64,000 nt of DNA from Phoronis australis (taxonomy: Eukaryota; Phoronida; Phoronidae): the NCBI GenBank assembly GCA_002633005.1, contig NMRA01000025.1, forward strand, positions 791,785-855,784, written 5' to 3'. Within the stretch, counting starts at the first letter, position 1. The number at the start of each line of letters is the position of its first letter. The position numbers and the translations under genes are program-made. The notes under the pieces are model-generated. The model was not told the DNA's origin and did no database searches. It saw only the letters and a list, made by a program, of their open reading frames with translations. Below, piece by piece: positions 13,101 through 28,100 of this stretch.

Positions 13101-16100
13101 GAGAAATTGTGAGCAATAGTTGGATATAGCGTGTCCGTATTTTGAGAACCAGTTTGGTGCCAGTTTTTCAACTGGAGAAAACTGGTTCTCAAAATTTGGG
13201 CACGTCATGTCCAACCATTACCAAATTGTGGGTATTGGCAACAATGCTAGAGGCCTTTGAAAAGTGGAGATCAATTATTTCTTTTGGAAGTTGTTGAGAT
13301 TTTACTGTATGCATGCACCTTTAGGTGGTGTGTCTGCAGGCGACACAATGCTTTTTACTGAATTTAGGCACTTGTGTTAGAAGACAAACTATTTGATGGG
13401 AGGTGTAGTAGTGTTTGAGTAATTTGTTATGTTCACATGATTTCACTTCAAAATTGAATTAATTAGTGAAAGGTATAGTAAAACTCCCATCAGTCTGATC
13501 CAACTGCATCTTAATTTAGTTAGGCTGAATGCATGTACTAGAAGGACTGTGTGGTGGTCCAAGTGAAGCAAAAATGCGACTCATCCATGTCCGACTTATA
13601 GGAGTTCCTATACATCTGGTTTAAGACGTGCAGTTGAATTTTGGTTGTACACCTGACCTGTGGCTATGAGTATTAGTAAAGTTTAGGTTGTGTGCCTTCA
13701 GCGAACCGCTTTTATTTTTGAAAAACATAAGTTTGAACATAGGAGTATGGCTTTTAAATTTACACCACATTGCAACTGTTTGTGTATGCATGTTGGTTTA
13801 CATCAAATGACCAAGTGCAGCTACCAACAGCAAATTTCCCAATGGATCAAAATTGAGTTCTGAGTACAATGTTCAAATTCGTCGTGTTGTTATCGTTTGT
13901 ACATCATTGACCTCGATAAGGCAGAGAACATCTAAGAACTAAGCTTAGATCTCACGAATTTAAGATAAACATGTTGATGTTGGTGAAGTGAAATTTTATT
14001 TTTTGATTTTTCCCATGAAAGGTATATAACAAATAAGTAGTGCTTCTACGTGTTCCAGACCTGTATGATAGCTACCTACCACCAGACAATATTTTGAAAA
14101 ATTGTGGGTATTCACAAGAATGTTAGGAACCTTTAAAAATAAAAAAATGCTGTTTTAGTAATTATTTTTTCCGAAATTGGTGAGATTTTATTTAATTTCT
14201 TCATTTTATCATGTAAGAGATTGGTTGTCCTAGAGGTGTCCATTCATCAGCTCACTGCATCAGAAAGGCCACTGGTATGGCAGGGACTGTCATCAGCCCA
14301 ACCATACTCTTCTACTATCTCCTCTGGGTAAAGTAGAAAATGTCAAACTATATTACGTTTTCTCAAGCATTATTTTTACCAGCAGTTAAATCTAACTGCC
14401 AAACGTGGACTCTGAGTATTGAAGTGTGGGTTGTGTGTATCCTGAGTGTTGAAGCGGGGGTTGTGTGTATCCCTTCAAATCAACTGACAGGAATTAAAGC
14501 TGCAAACGTTTTAAATCTTGTAATGTTCATATACAGGAATTTAAGTGTTTTGGTCTTTAGAATGCCTAATGTCCTTTAATAAACAAACGCACACTTTATA
14601 TGGTTCAATTTATAGCATAATTTTACAGCATTGAAATTGGTGCAGTAAAAGATGTTTTGCTCTCCTGGGCTGTTATAAACAAGTAGCTCTATTCTATTAT
14701 GGTTGATGTCAACACTGTTGAGTAGAAGTTGTGTATTCCTTGTTACAGTTGTTGTTTGGTTATTCTGAACTGAATAGAGACTGTTCATTGGCGCCTTTAA
14801 GTTGCAACACAAAAGCTCTTTTTAAGCTTAACATTTATTGAACAAGCCTCTCTTGTCTAGCAGGTTTCTGTATTGTGGCATTCCTATCCAATAATTTCTC
14901 TGATCAATGTGGTTATTGAACTGTCTTGTTGACACTTTTCTGTGTTCTGAATAGTAGTCAGTGCAAAGCAGGCAATATAAAACAAATGTTTGCTCACTAA
15001 TGTAATCAAAAATCTCGAACTTGGGCACTCCTGAAGAGGTTTTTGATTCCTTGTTCCAAACTGCATGTTTATTGCTTGCAATGCAAATTCCTCAGAATCT
15101 GAATAGCCAGTAATTCTCCAAAACTGTTGACAGCTATGTTAGTGAGCTTTAGTAAATAAGATGGGACTACTGCATGGAGTCATGTACAAATTAAAAAAAG
15201 GAATCAGTACATCTTGCTGTTAAAGGAAAAGTTTTGTTGGCAACAGTCACTTGCAGGGGTAATTTGAGAACCAGTTTGGTTCCCTTTATTCAGTGGAAAA
15301 TAAACTGGTTCTCAAAATGCAGGACTCATATTAGTGACTATCACCGTTTTGTAATTTCTTTTCAATACTTGATTACAGACTGTTATTGTGGATATATTTC
15401 AGTGAAAAAACATCCTTGTGTTTACCTGTTTTGCGGAAGTCATCCTGAATTTAACAGTTTGCACTATAATGAATTGGTTTATGGTAAAACACTTGTCTGA
15501 GAAAGTATTGCTTAAGATGGCCCTGAATTAAGAAATATCACCGCATATCACAGTTACACATTTGATATCCAAAACAGGAAAAATTTACGAGTGTAACTTA
15601 CCTTGGCATGATGCATAATTGCTCTAATGCAAATGACAATAGTAGGATAGACTACGGTCCCTTGTTTGTTACAAAGTAACTCGTCAACAGCTAATTTTAG
15701 TATATGATAGCACTTTGTATCAACTCATTATGAATTTGAAATTTTATAAATGTTTATTAATTCATAGAACAGTTATGGTTCTATGAACATGACAATTTAA
15801 ATATGTGTAGTGATCGGTTATAACATGGCCACAGTTTGAGAACCAGTTTTCTCCACTGAATAATGTGCATCAAACTGGTTCTGAAAATGCTTGCACATTA
15901 TATCCGACTATTGCCTAAACTTGTGCTAAGTTGTTTTGCCACCATCCAGTCTTGATCCAAAGTCCATTGAGATGTCAAGTTTCAATATTTGAGGCTTCTT
16001 TAGGAAGTTTAATGTTAGCAAACCAACTATCTTTTTGTCAGTGTTGTCATGGAATTGTCTGTTTGCTAGGTGTGTTTTTGACAAATAGATAATATTAGTC

Positions 16101-19100
16101 TCCTGGAACTAAACTTCAAAAAAGTAAGTTTCAAACCTAAAAAAGAGAAATTAAAAGAACTAATTATACTCATTAACTGTAATGCGTGATTATTAGACAC
16201 TAAAAAGAGGCTGTAAGTGAGATATTCTTCGTTTGATACTCGTGAAATGTTACAAGTAGCCTTCTTGATAGATTTATGTGGACCTTAAAGCACCTAGCAG
16301 TATGTAAATTAGTTTCATTTCAAGTTCTTTGAGTCCTTGCAAACTGTTTGGAAATAACTGTACTAATGCAAAGACATATAACCAGGAAATTTATAGCAGA
16401 TGGTTTTTATTTAATTTAATTTCATTTCCAAAGTGATTCCAGATTGGCCCACACATCAACTCAGTACACCTCTTCTTTGTCTTATTTATGTCAAATGAAA
16501 GATCACAGGTTCTAGCGAATACTGTAGTAGTAATAGTGCGTGTGTAAACAGTTTTAGCGTTTAATTCATACATAATTGATAATACCTGCCTACAGAACCA
16601 ATTAGGCGCTATGGATTATTGAGGGGGACCTAGGAATCGATAGCTAATGTCTCAATAGTAAGAGACTACTGTATGTGATGTGGTTTTGTCTATGTTTGTG
16701 GATTTTTACATCTGTGTAATTTTCATAATTATGTAGCAGATCTGCCTTCCATCACCAAAAACAGCTTTTGATGCACAAGACCACTTACCATACAGGAATT
16801 AATCTCAAATTGTTCCTCAGTAAAATTAGAGGTGATCTCGGGGCTTTGAAAGAGCTTACACTTCGTTATAGCTTGAGACTGTGCTCTACAAGTTGTCTTG
16901 TCGTGTCGTGTCGTGTCGTGTCATTTTATGCACCTACATGTATCATGGCCTTAAGGAATAACAAACTGTCGGTTCTTTGCAAACGGAGAAATCACTTCTC
17001 ATCTGAGAAGGGAGCACATTGAGACCAATTTGTATCCATAAAAGTCTTTTTCTGAGCACCTTAGATACTATGTAAACACCTTAGATACTATGTGAACACC
17101 TTAGATACTATGTGAACACCTTAGATACTATGTGAACACCTTAGATACTATGTGAACACCTTAGATACTATGTGAACACCTTAGATACTATGTGAACACC
17201 TTAGATACTATGTGAACACCTTAGATACTATGTGAACACCAGCTCATTGTTGCATTGGTTATGTAATGTTCAGCAACACTTAATGAATGTGATGAAATTG
17301 AAATGTATCCTACGTTATTATTTGATATAAGCATTATGCTACGAAAAGGGCAGTTGAAACGTTTACAAAAACTTGTTTTTAGTACCATCTAAATTTGAAC
17401 CCAAACGATTATTGAAAGTTAAATGTCAAGTCTCGAAGATTTGAGGGTCTAAAAGCTTTCAACATGCATTTCACAAAACATCTCGTATGTGTTGCTTGGT
17501 TTGCTAAAAATTCCTAAATTATACTCTTGCTCTTTTCCTGTTGACCAAAGTGTCTGCTGATCACTGGTTTCTGTTCTCTGCTGCTGTCTGTTAAGGTTAT
17601 GATTTGCCATCGAAAAATTCCAAATTTTGGCAAACTTGGAACAGCACATCTCAGAAATGGCTGATCGTATTCTGATGAAACTTTCAGTTACTACATGCTT
17701 TATACACAGTTCTTCAAAACACGTATTAGGTATTGCTATTAAAATGTTATACTTTTGCATGAGGGGCTATCAAAAATAGGAAACGAAATTTTAGTTTAGA
17801 AAGCTGTTCAATGTTTTAATTTAAGATTTCATCATGGACATTTATATATGAAATGAAATTCATCATGTAATCGATACTGTTGGTTTGCTATGAACGCATC
17901 TTTCTGTTTTGCTAAAGGTAGAAAGTCAATTATCAGATTCTATGAGCTTTCTACTTTCCAAAAATATGTACTTTTCCTGAGATAAAATCTTCAGTTTTGG
18001 AGATATTTAGCCAAATAGATATGTAGTCTAGTCCATAAGGTTATGCGTAACCATAGCTACAGACCATTTGAGGACTTATCAAACATTATTTCCATGATGT
18101 GATGGCCTAAGCCTCATTGAGCACACTACAGACAACCCTCCATCTTTGTGGCCCCCTGTTGTTGAATTGTCATTTGTTTGATATGAAAGTGGTGATGCTT
18201 TGCCAAGTGTTTGGAATAGGGCCTAATAGTGGTTTGAATACTGTTGGCATTTCGGCTCACTTTGACCAACTGCTTTTAAAGCCTTCGAGTTTCCTTGTGA
18301 GTTGGCCTGTGTGCCAAAGAGATTGTCCTGAATATGCTGTGTTTAGTTGTAAACATATTGATTGACAGGTTGTGTGTGGCTCCTTAACAACAGGGGCAAG
18401 TAAGTAGTCTTCAATTTCCAACACAAATAATTCATTAAAATCACAATTCAAGTTTGATTTGTTTAAAGGCTTTTGTTAAATTATTTGGTCATAACTGTAT
18501 GTAAACCATTCTAACAGTGAATTATAAATTTAATAAGTTAAAACATTCCTATTCTAACCTTTGTTGAGAAATTTGACATATTGAAATTAGATTTTTCCAC
18601 TGCAGAGTGTCTCTACCTTGAATCTCTACAGCGAAAGTCATTTTGAAATGTGAAAATTGGGAAATTTTAGAAGTGGAGGTGTATACCTTTCTTGAAAGCA
18701 ACTTTAGCACAATAACCTGTTTTGAATCATTGCAATAATGAGTTTGAATTTCACCGAGACGAGTTTGGTTTATTTGCGTTGAAATATATTGGTATTGAGT
18801 ACGGGTCCATGAGACACGACCGTTTGTGGAGTTAATCCCGTTATTATTTTCTTGAAATATTTTTGGCTAAAAAGACATCTGTGGATTTATTGTGGATCTA
18901 ATGGAGTACGTAGCCAGTAGATTTTTTGGTTTTCCACGATAGCTTATTTGTCTCTTCTTATCTGTTTATATTAATCCGAATGGATGCTATAAATGTTTGT
19001 TTTAAAGTTTTTTGCAATATTATTTTTTCAATCTACAATAAATCTTCCCATATTTAGTGCTCAGTGTGGCAGACAAGTGAAATTGCGTTTGGTCAAATTT

Positions 19101-22100
19101 CTCAATAAAAATAGAATTAAGAGAATTTCAGTCTCTCAATCATTATCTTCTTTTGAATCTTGTAAATGTTCTAAAAGAGTGTTTCCAGTATTTACATCGA
19201 GAAAATCAGTCTTAAAAAATTAGAAAGGTAATGGCTTTGGCAATTATCCTTGTGCGAAATAAGTGAAGCATTCGTACTCTTTGGATGGCATAAGTAAATA
19301 TAGTCGCCAGTAGATCAAATATCGAGAAGATGAATACCCTGTTTATAAATTAAATACTTAGTACGTGTGTAAATGTTCAGTTCAAATTACTGCTTGTTAC
19401 TGAACAAACAGAGAGTATACTTCATCTTGTAATAGAAAATGGCTGAATAAATTTGCTTTAAATCAGCATTTTGCCCTGTTTAGTTGTTGGCTAAAAAATA
19501 CACATTGAATTGGACCTTTTGCTATCATAAAATTGGTATTTTGATATTGCTCACCATGGTAACATTCTTTTTCCATCACCTAAGTAAGCATTGAAACCAT
19601 CAACAACTTAGGAAAATGCTTCAGAGTTTATTGGCTGATCCTAAAATGGTGGATATTACTTGAGTTACTGAGTCTCTTTCGATAATAATTCAAGATCAGG
19701 TAAGCTTGGTAATGTTGAGCCCAAAAGCAGTTAGGTTATGATTTCAACATTGACAGGTAAATAGCTTTTGATCAGTAGATTTTGGCTGATACTTATACAA
19801 AACTTTATTTCTGTCTACATTCCCATGTTGTGTTGGCTTATTCTGTGAGTTTGAAGTATTAGCTTCATAAAGTATAATGCATTGATATCAGTTTACGTTG
19901 TATAAAATTAATTAAAATGATAATGATCACGTAGTTGATATATTCGTTGAAGCATTTTATCTCAGTTTCCATCATCGGTGTTTGTTGAAGTATTTTTGTT
20001 TACATTAGATATCGGCAATTGTATGGAGTTTATACTGAGCATTATGGGTAATTGAAACGAAGTATGTGAATTATGTTAGCCAGACATGTATTGTGTGGGT
20101 TTTTGCCTCAAATGAAACAGGGAAAAGTTTGTTTGGAGATAATCACCAACACTGCATTTGAATTCTTGCCATCCTGGTCAGGCGACATGGCTGTGTTTGG
20201 AATTTTGTTGTTATGTTTGACCACAAATTCTCACATTGTATGTGATATGCTGTCTGTCTGTGTTTTTGATAAAGCTGAATCTTGTCATGCTGTGTTGGCC
20301 TAGAAATGTTGAGTGGGGTTATTATCATAGTGAAGCAAACATTGTACTTATAACATAGTGACTATACAAACTCTTTTGGGGCATAATAATGGAGTGAGGG
20401 AGAATAGCTAAAAATAGGTCAAGGCTCAGTCTGAAATAGTACACAGTGATGTAAAATGCATTCAAATTTTTTAACCAATGGCGTTTGTTTGCTCAGCATT
20501 TTTTCATTTGACTGGGTGAAGCGGTTGTTGTGCAGGTGTTGTTACGTGACCTGCTGCTTCATTTTTTGTATTCTGTCGGGTTTTGGTTACAAATTGGATC
20601 GCACAATTTTTAATGGCCCACACAGGCAGGCTGTAGAGAAATGAGTGTGAGAAAGCGACTTCCGCTTGATCCCGACTCAGATTTGGTGGACAGAAATTCA
20701 TTACTACATAGTTCTTTTATTAATTTAAAAACAGAGGAACAAATCCCACTGTCAACCCAGTCCCTTTGTTTGATTACGTTAAGTTCACTAAGCTAGCACC
20801 AAAATTCTCCTGCTTTAGCAGTCCCAGCTACTCACTATGCGGCTGCAGATTCTTTGCAGATGGAAATGTCACGTCCTTCATCCATGGGTATTAAATTCAA
20901 GAGGTTTATCTTTTTCCATAAGCCATTAGTACATGGCATGTTGCACACCAGTGACAATTTGCTGGCATTATGAAAGCATGAAAGGGGTTAGAATGCTGTA
21001 GGTTGAAACCTCCCTTCCTCATTACACAAGATCTTCAGGTGGTGCTGAGGGCCTGTCCACCAAAGACCTGAAGCTGTCTAGTGGGATTGTGAATTTAAAT
21101 ATGGTGAAGCTTTTTCTAAAATTAGCTATTGTATAACAATAGACAGTTTTTTGTTTGCCAAGTTATTTAATTGGGATTTTTTATTTTCATTTAGGATAAG
21201 CTTTTCTTCGTATCTTTGGAAATAGTAGTGAGTATTTCAAAACATTCTTTAGCTAGGCTAACCTTGAAATTTTGTCTAAAATTTTTGTATTGCAAGGGAA
21301 ACCGTGACATTTTTGCCACCTCTTCATAAAAATTGTTGTTTGACAAGGCAAGTTTGCCTCCTTGGAATGTTTGAAGTTGAAATAAAAATGACAACTCTAT
21401 TGGGCCATTGATTTTGTATTCAACAAAACTAAGCAGGTTATATTCAGTCTTATCATTTGTTTTTGAAAATTAAGGTACAAATTCTAAGAATTTAAAAAAA
21501 TTGACTGGTTATTGAAGTTTTCTTAACTAATATTTGTATCTCAACCTTACTAACAGTCTACTTGATTATGAGTAAATTATAACATTCACAAAAATATAGA
21601 ACGGTTACGATTTGAAAATTTTGGCCTCGGGACAAACTGTTTCATTCAAAGGGGGACTTACTCCAGCAGCATTTGTGCAATAAAAGAGGTGTTTACGTCA
21701 TGAATGATTGGTGAAATCAAATTGACTAATGGTCGCTTTGAAGTACACCTCTGTAAGACTTTACATATAAACTTAAGTAATTGAACTTGAATATAGTACA
21801 AGAAACTAAAGGAACATGCTGAAGTGAAACCAAAAGAAAAAATTACCCATAACACAGATAAAAGTCATATCCTTTCTTCTAGAGTCAATGGGATGTTTCA
21901 GATATTCACTTTTTGAATTTTAGTATGGGAGTAATCATACAACCATACAAGATTGCAGGAGATATCTGGGCTTGTCTACTATTTGAGGTATGAGGTAGGT
22001 GAAATCACCCCATGGGTGAACTAGTCCCGGTCTACTTAACCATTCTAATGGATGCTGTAGTCTTTAAACTCTTTAGATTCTGGTAATATAGATAAAAACA

Positions 22101-25100
22101 GACCTTTGCAAAATGATGTTTTTTGTTCTTATTCAAGTTTTTTGTATTCTAAATCCTGAGCACTCAGGCAATCAATAATTTATAATTAATTGGCTTTGTG
22201 GTTGAAAGTAGTCTGAGGATCATTATCATGCCAATTATCTTGGGTCTTCCTGTCAGTCAGTAGTATCCATGGCAACGCAAATTGAGGGGTTTACTAATCT
22301 TTCTTATGTTTTACAGAATAACAGCAGCTTCTGTCTTCAAGAAATTGGATATTTCTGTGTAGTACATGAACCTGTCGCTGAAACATTTTCAATTCAGTGG
22401 GATTTGTTATAGCATCATTTTTAGGAGTGTTCATTGATTGACACGATACAAATTCATGTCAAGACATTTTTTGAAGTGCCTTGTCAAGCACATCTTCTAT
22501 ATGTGTAAGATAATGAGTAAAGTTACAGTAATTCTATAATAATAAAGCAAAATGTTGACTAAGACAATGTCTTTGTTTATATGTATGTGATGATTTTAAA
22601 GTTCGTACTCATATTTTGGCCAAAAACAAATGTAATTCTCTTAATTCGCACTAAATGAATGATAGTCGGATTGTGTGAAATTAGCTGAGTAACCAAGTAT
22701 CGCCAACAGCCCGTGTGTGAATTAAGGAAATGTGGCCTACAAGTTGTTAACGTGATCCAATCATCCAATTAATAGTATAATTAAGTTACTTCATGCTGTT
22801 CCTACATTCATAAGAGTACTTCACCTGTCTTTGAAGAAACATTCTTTTTTGCATATGACTGTTAGAGACTTGATAGTCACCTAGGACACACCTTTCACTT
22901 CCTGTTTGCAACATCATGAGATATCCCATATTTAATGGGTGAATTAAGAGGTGAATATATAATGATCAAATTTTAGTAACACGTTTAATGAGGTGTGTAT
23001 TATTAGAGTTGATATCAGGACTGCCTTGATATTTTTCGAAGTTCAAAACTGACCGTGTGCGAATTAGGTGATACAAGAAATTCCCACCAAGTAGCCTCTT
23101 GTGAAATAAATGAGGGACAAAATATTATTTTTACAAATAAATTTGCATGTGTGAAATGAGGTGAGTGTACAAAATCAGTGGAAAATTATCACATTGACGT
23201 ACTTTCCTGTTATGGCATTTCAGATGTTCAATAAGATGATAGACTACAAATACTTCAACGAATCATTTGAGAGAACTTTCAATCTCCACTCGGCCGAATG
23301 GAATCTGTGCTGTATTCGCAAGAGTATGAGATTACTACTGTACAAAGTTCTAAGGTGAGTCTCCGTGTCAAGTCATGTTTTCGACAACAAATGCTGTAAA
23401 CATTCGATTTATGACCCAGGACATGTTTGTACATCAGTTTAGCCAAATATTTACAAAACTCTAGAGAACAACTCAGGTAAAGTTTCTTTAAATTAGAACA
23501 CAGTATGGTGGAATGATAGAATTTTATTTCATCAAAATTTTCAACAAAAATTAGAATAAACAAGAAGACACTTTTACTTGATTGTTTAGAAAACTATACA
23601 GTACGTCTGTCATCAACAATACAGTACGTCTGTCATCAACAATACAGTACGTCTGTCATCAACAATACAGTACGTCTGTCATCAACAAACACAATGAAAT
23701 CTTGAACATTTTTGGCAATACAGCGGGCCTTCGGAAAATGAAAAGATTACAGTTTTGGCCATTATTTTTGTTCGAATTTGAGGATTTATTACAGTATATA
23801 ATTTCGTATCAATTTCTTAATTGTCGTATGCGTGGTTTGTGATGACAGTGCATATACCAGTTTATAGAGAACAGTGCCGCTGTCTTTCTAAGATAACTAT
23901 GAGTTCTCTGTATCTGTTTCAGTTTTGAACAACTTCAGAATGTACGAGTATCCTNCAGTACATCTGTCATCAACAAACACAATGAAATCTTGAACATTTT
24001 TGGCAATACAGCGGGCCTTCGGAAAATGAAAAGATTACAGTTTTGGCCATTATTTTTGTTCGAATTTGAGGATTTATTACAGTATATAATTTCGTATCAA
24101 TTTCTTAATTGTCGTATGCGTGGTTTGTGATGACAGTGCATATACCAGTTTATAGAGAACAGTGCCGCTGTCTTTCTAAGATAACTATGAGTTCTCTGTA
24201 TCTGTTTCAGTTTTGAACAACTTCAGAATGTACGAGTATCCTATCAGGTGTACGAAGCTGGGGACATGAAGGGGATGGTAACAGAACCCCACACTTTGCT
24301 TCGAGCACTCAAAGTGAGTAAGAAAGTTATACTGCGTTCACATGGTGTCCAAGCAGTGTAGGAAAGTTATACTGCATTCACATGGTGTCCAAGCAGAAAG
24401 CAGATCCGCCAGCTGATCCATTTTTTGAAATAAATTCACTCATGAATTCTTGCCAGACATCATGTCTGCTCCAAATAAATTAACTCATGAACTCTTGCCA
24501 GACATCATGTCTGCTCCAAATCTGCTGACAGATCTGCATTTGAATCGAGAAGAGGCTGCATTCCAATCACGCAACTTGTGGTTAGACTCTGTTCGTCAAT
24601 GGTGATCGCTCGTGATTGGCTGAAGTATTAGCGATTTGCGCGTTGTTGTTAAGTTGATAAGTATGGAAAATTCTAAAAATTCTAGTTGCTTTGTGGCTTG
24701 TAGTATGCTTGTTTTAAGTGATGGATCTCCCTTGTGATTCAGATGTATTCAGATGTACTGTCTTGGCTAGCTATCTTAAGAGTTGACATATAAAGGATGT
24801 ATCTGGCCAAGTAAGCTTTGGTGTTTTATTAAAAAAAATACAATACCTTTTTGTAGATATTTTTGGTTTTTGAGTTGAGTGTTCTCAGGATTGCTGCATG
24901 GTATCAAGTTGTTTTTTTGCTAATATGTTTAACATGTAACTTGATCTCGAATTTCTTGGAATTTGGAGAAAAGTAATTTAGATGCATAACCTGTCGTGAG
25001 TCATTTTGTGTATTTTGATGATTAGCTGTGGCATTACATTGCTTTTCAGATAGCTTTGCCGCCCTCAAGTTTAATATTTTGCCATATTTTCAGATGTGCG

Positions 25101-28100
25101 GCCGAACGATAGCGCCCATGAAACTTGCTCACCGAATCAAACACATGAGCGAAGATTTTGAGGAAAACGGCAGGATTCAACTCTACGAGTTTTTTGATCT
25201 CATTCTATGGTAAATTTGCTGTTAATGTCATGTTGTAAAATGTAAATACTTCACAAGCCAACAGGGCTAATGATGCAGTTGTTGAAATTGTATCACTAAA
25301 ACTATGTTCATGAACAAATATCACGTTCGATAAAAATCTTATTCACTGAAAGCTTTAAACCAACATAAGAGTGTGTTGCTATCGTCAATCCTTAAAAGTT
25401 TTGAACAAGTTTGAAAATTCTATATCAAGCCTACCAGTTGCCAAGCATGACTAACACAGTTTTAGGCTCAGTTCAAGGCACCTCAAACCTCAAGATCCAG
25501 CATGACTAACACAGTATTAGGCTCAGTTCAAGGCACCTCAAACCTCAAGATCCAGACACACTGTGGATGTGGTTTCAGCAGAATAGCGCTTTTATCTGTC
25601 AGGGAATAAACTAATTGTAACAATAGCAGGTGAAAGAATCGTTTTTCATGAAGTCACCAAAACAGTTTTTGGTATCCTTATAACCCTGGCAGCATCAGTG
25701 CATGGGCGCCCTTTAACTATCCCTGGGTGAAATGGTAGTCTATCACAGGTTACTTTATGGCCAAGACTGTCACTCTTTTGCGGCTGAGTGTATGTTATAT
25801 GCCTGGCTCAAGTGCTCAGCAACAAAGAAATTGAACCCATGATAGTATGGTCAGGAGTACATCACGTCAGTCATTGGGCTACATAGAAACTGAACCATGT
25901 CACCTGCAAACTATTTTAGTAATGTTCCTGGTTTGGGTGGAAAATTTGCATTTTTTCACAATTGTGCTTTAAACATTCTCTCTGCAATATAATGTTGGTT
26001 GCTTTGCAATTGACTTTGTCATGTTCCTGAGGTGATGAAAAAATGTTTAAACTGAAGTCACAGATTCTTTAATTGTTATTCTGTGCAGCATGGCTGTTGG
26101 CATACAGGCCACATGAAAGGTGCTATCTTTGGTTTGTTTGTCAGAATATAAAGAGAACTTTGTGTGGAGACAACAACTGTACCTCCAGTATTCAATTTGA
26201 GACTGTAAACACGCAATCAGTTGATGGAATATAAGCTATAACTTTAACAATCTGTTGAACATTGCAGTTTTAATTGCGGTTTTTCTGTGCTGGTTCTGTG
26301 TGAACATCCCACAGCTTGAAGATGCTTTTGTTGGTTTCTATAAAAGTGATCCACTGCTACACAAAATGGCGCTAAATGGAACGGTTATCTTTCTAGGTGC
26401 GACACATTAGAAAGTATGCAGTTAGAGCCAATAGAATTAGTTGAAGGGCGGGAAAACAGGGACTCTAGTATTTATAAGGTAAGTTAATAGGGACTCTAGT
26501 ATTTATAAGGTAAGTTAACAGGGACTCTAGTATTTATAAGGTAAGTTAACAGGGACTCTAGTATTTATAAGGTAAGTTAATAGGGACTCTAGTATTTATA
26601 AGGTAAGTTTATAGGGACTCTAGTATTTATAAGGTAAGTTAATAGATGTGTAATAGAATATCATTACATTGACACACGTTAAATGGTTTGTTGCTACATT
26701 TACTTGTGCTTATGACACCTATTAAACTTTCTATTAAATGTTATGTTATGTTATGTTGAGCTCTGCTTCAGTGGGTCAAATGGACTGGTTTAAGATTAAA
26801 TAAAAACGATGTAGTTTAGTAACTAAAGTGAAAAAGTAATATTCTATTTTTGTGATTGTGGTAAAATTAATTTCAAAACATTCGACGCTTGTCATTGCTC
26901 AATACACCTCCTGTTGTGTTATCAATATTGACACTAATGGTGATGACCTGTACAGAAACCATAAAAGTTAGACAAAAGAGTTGGGGATGCTGGACAATGG
27001 ACTAGATTAATGTGTGCATTGTTCTTGATTTGGAAACTGCTGTCATCTAAAGTTCAAACTAAATGGGAGGTTTTTGTATTTGTGGTCCGAAGACCTGTAT
27101 ACATTTCATGACCTGTGAAAGCAGGATTTGGCATCTGCTTTGACACGACTTAAAATTGGTTAGTTTTGCGTGGTGGCGCCGCTTGCTTTGTTTTTAGTTT
27201 TGACTTAAATTTTCCATTCACAGCTTAACGACTTTGAAGCAGTCATACAGCACTATGACGCAAGACTCTCAAACTACTTGAACAGCGTCTACCTCAAGGA
27301 CGAATGGGACTTTGGCACGGAAAACCTCGGATCGAAGAAAGTACCGAGGGAGCCACCTATTGACAGTGATGTCAGGAGAAATCAGGTTTGTGCGAGGATG
27401 AATGTCTAGTTTTATATGCGTGGAAATCCCAACATTAATTATCTTTATGTTTCTCCTAGTGTGTGTGTGTATATACCAGCGTGTGTAATCTCAACAAACG
27501 CGCAAAACTGACCTCGATCAACATGTTTTGAATATAGTCAATGGTCTACTTTGGACGTAGATAACTTACTTCCCTCACAATCGTTTTATTTCATCTTTTC
27601 ATAGAAGGGAAAGAGTTTCTGTTCGAGACTTGTCCTGAACACGATAGCACTCCTGTCTTGAGTTCTGGTCGGGAATTTATATGGTGACAGATTGACTGCT
27701 TTGAATAGTTCATGGCACCCTGTCGCTTTCCTTATTTTTTCTCCACTTTTTAACTTTTTACTGCTTTTTTCTACTTCTATTCAAAATTCCTATTTTCTTC
27801 TTTTTGTCTCACAGTTCCTGCTTTTTTCCTACTTTTTTAAACATTTTAGTCCCATTTTTCCTACTTTTTTACCTAAAACTGTTTGAAATCTCACCTTTTA
27901 TAGAAAAAGTTAGTCTCTTAAGACCTGTTTGTGGGTTTCTTGTTCTTTGTTTTTGGGGTTAACTGTCACAAAATTTATCAAAGCTTTTACACTTGATTTT
28001 TGCCATTTTCAACAAATTTGTTTCTTTGTTAGGTGACAAGAGCGAAAAAGAAGTATAAACCACTCAAGTTACACATCGGCCAATCACAGGAGAGGGTTTA

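Noticed and set aside
18367-18399. Possible small exon (CAG acceptor and GTAAGT donor around GTTGTGTGTGGCTCC...)
   Set aside because: The EF-hand exons on either side (12348-12419 and 23224-23354) already join in phase; adding this piece breaks the frame.
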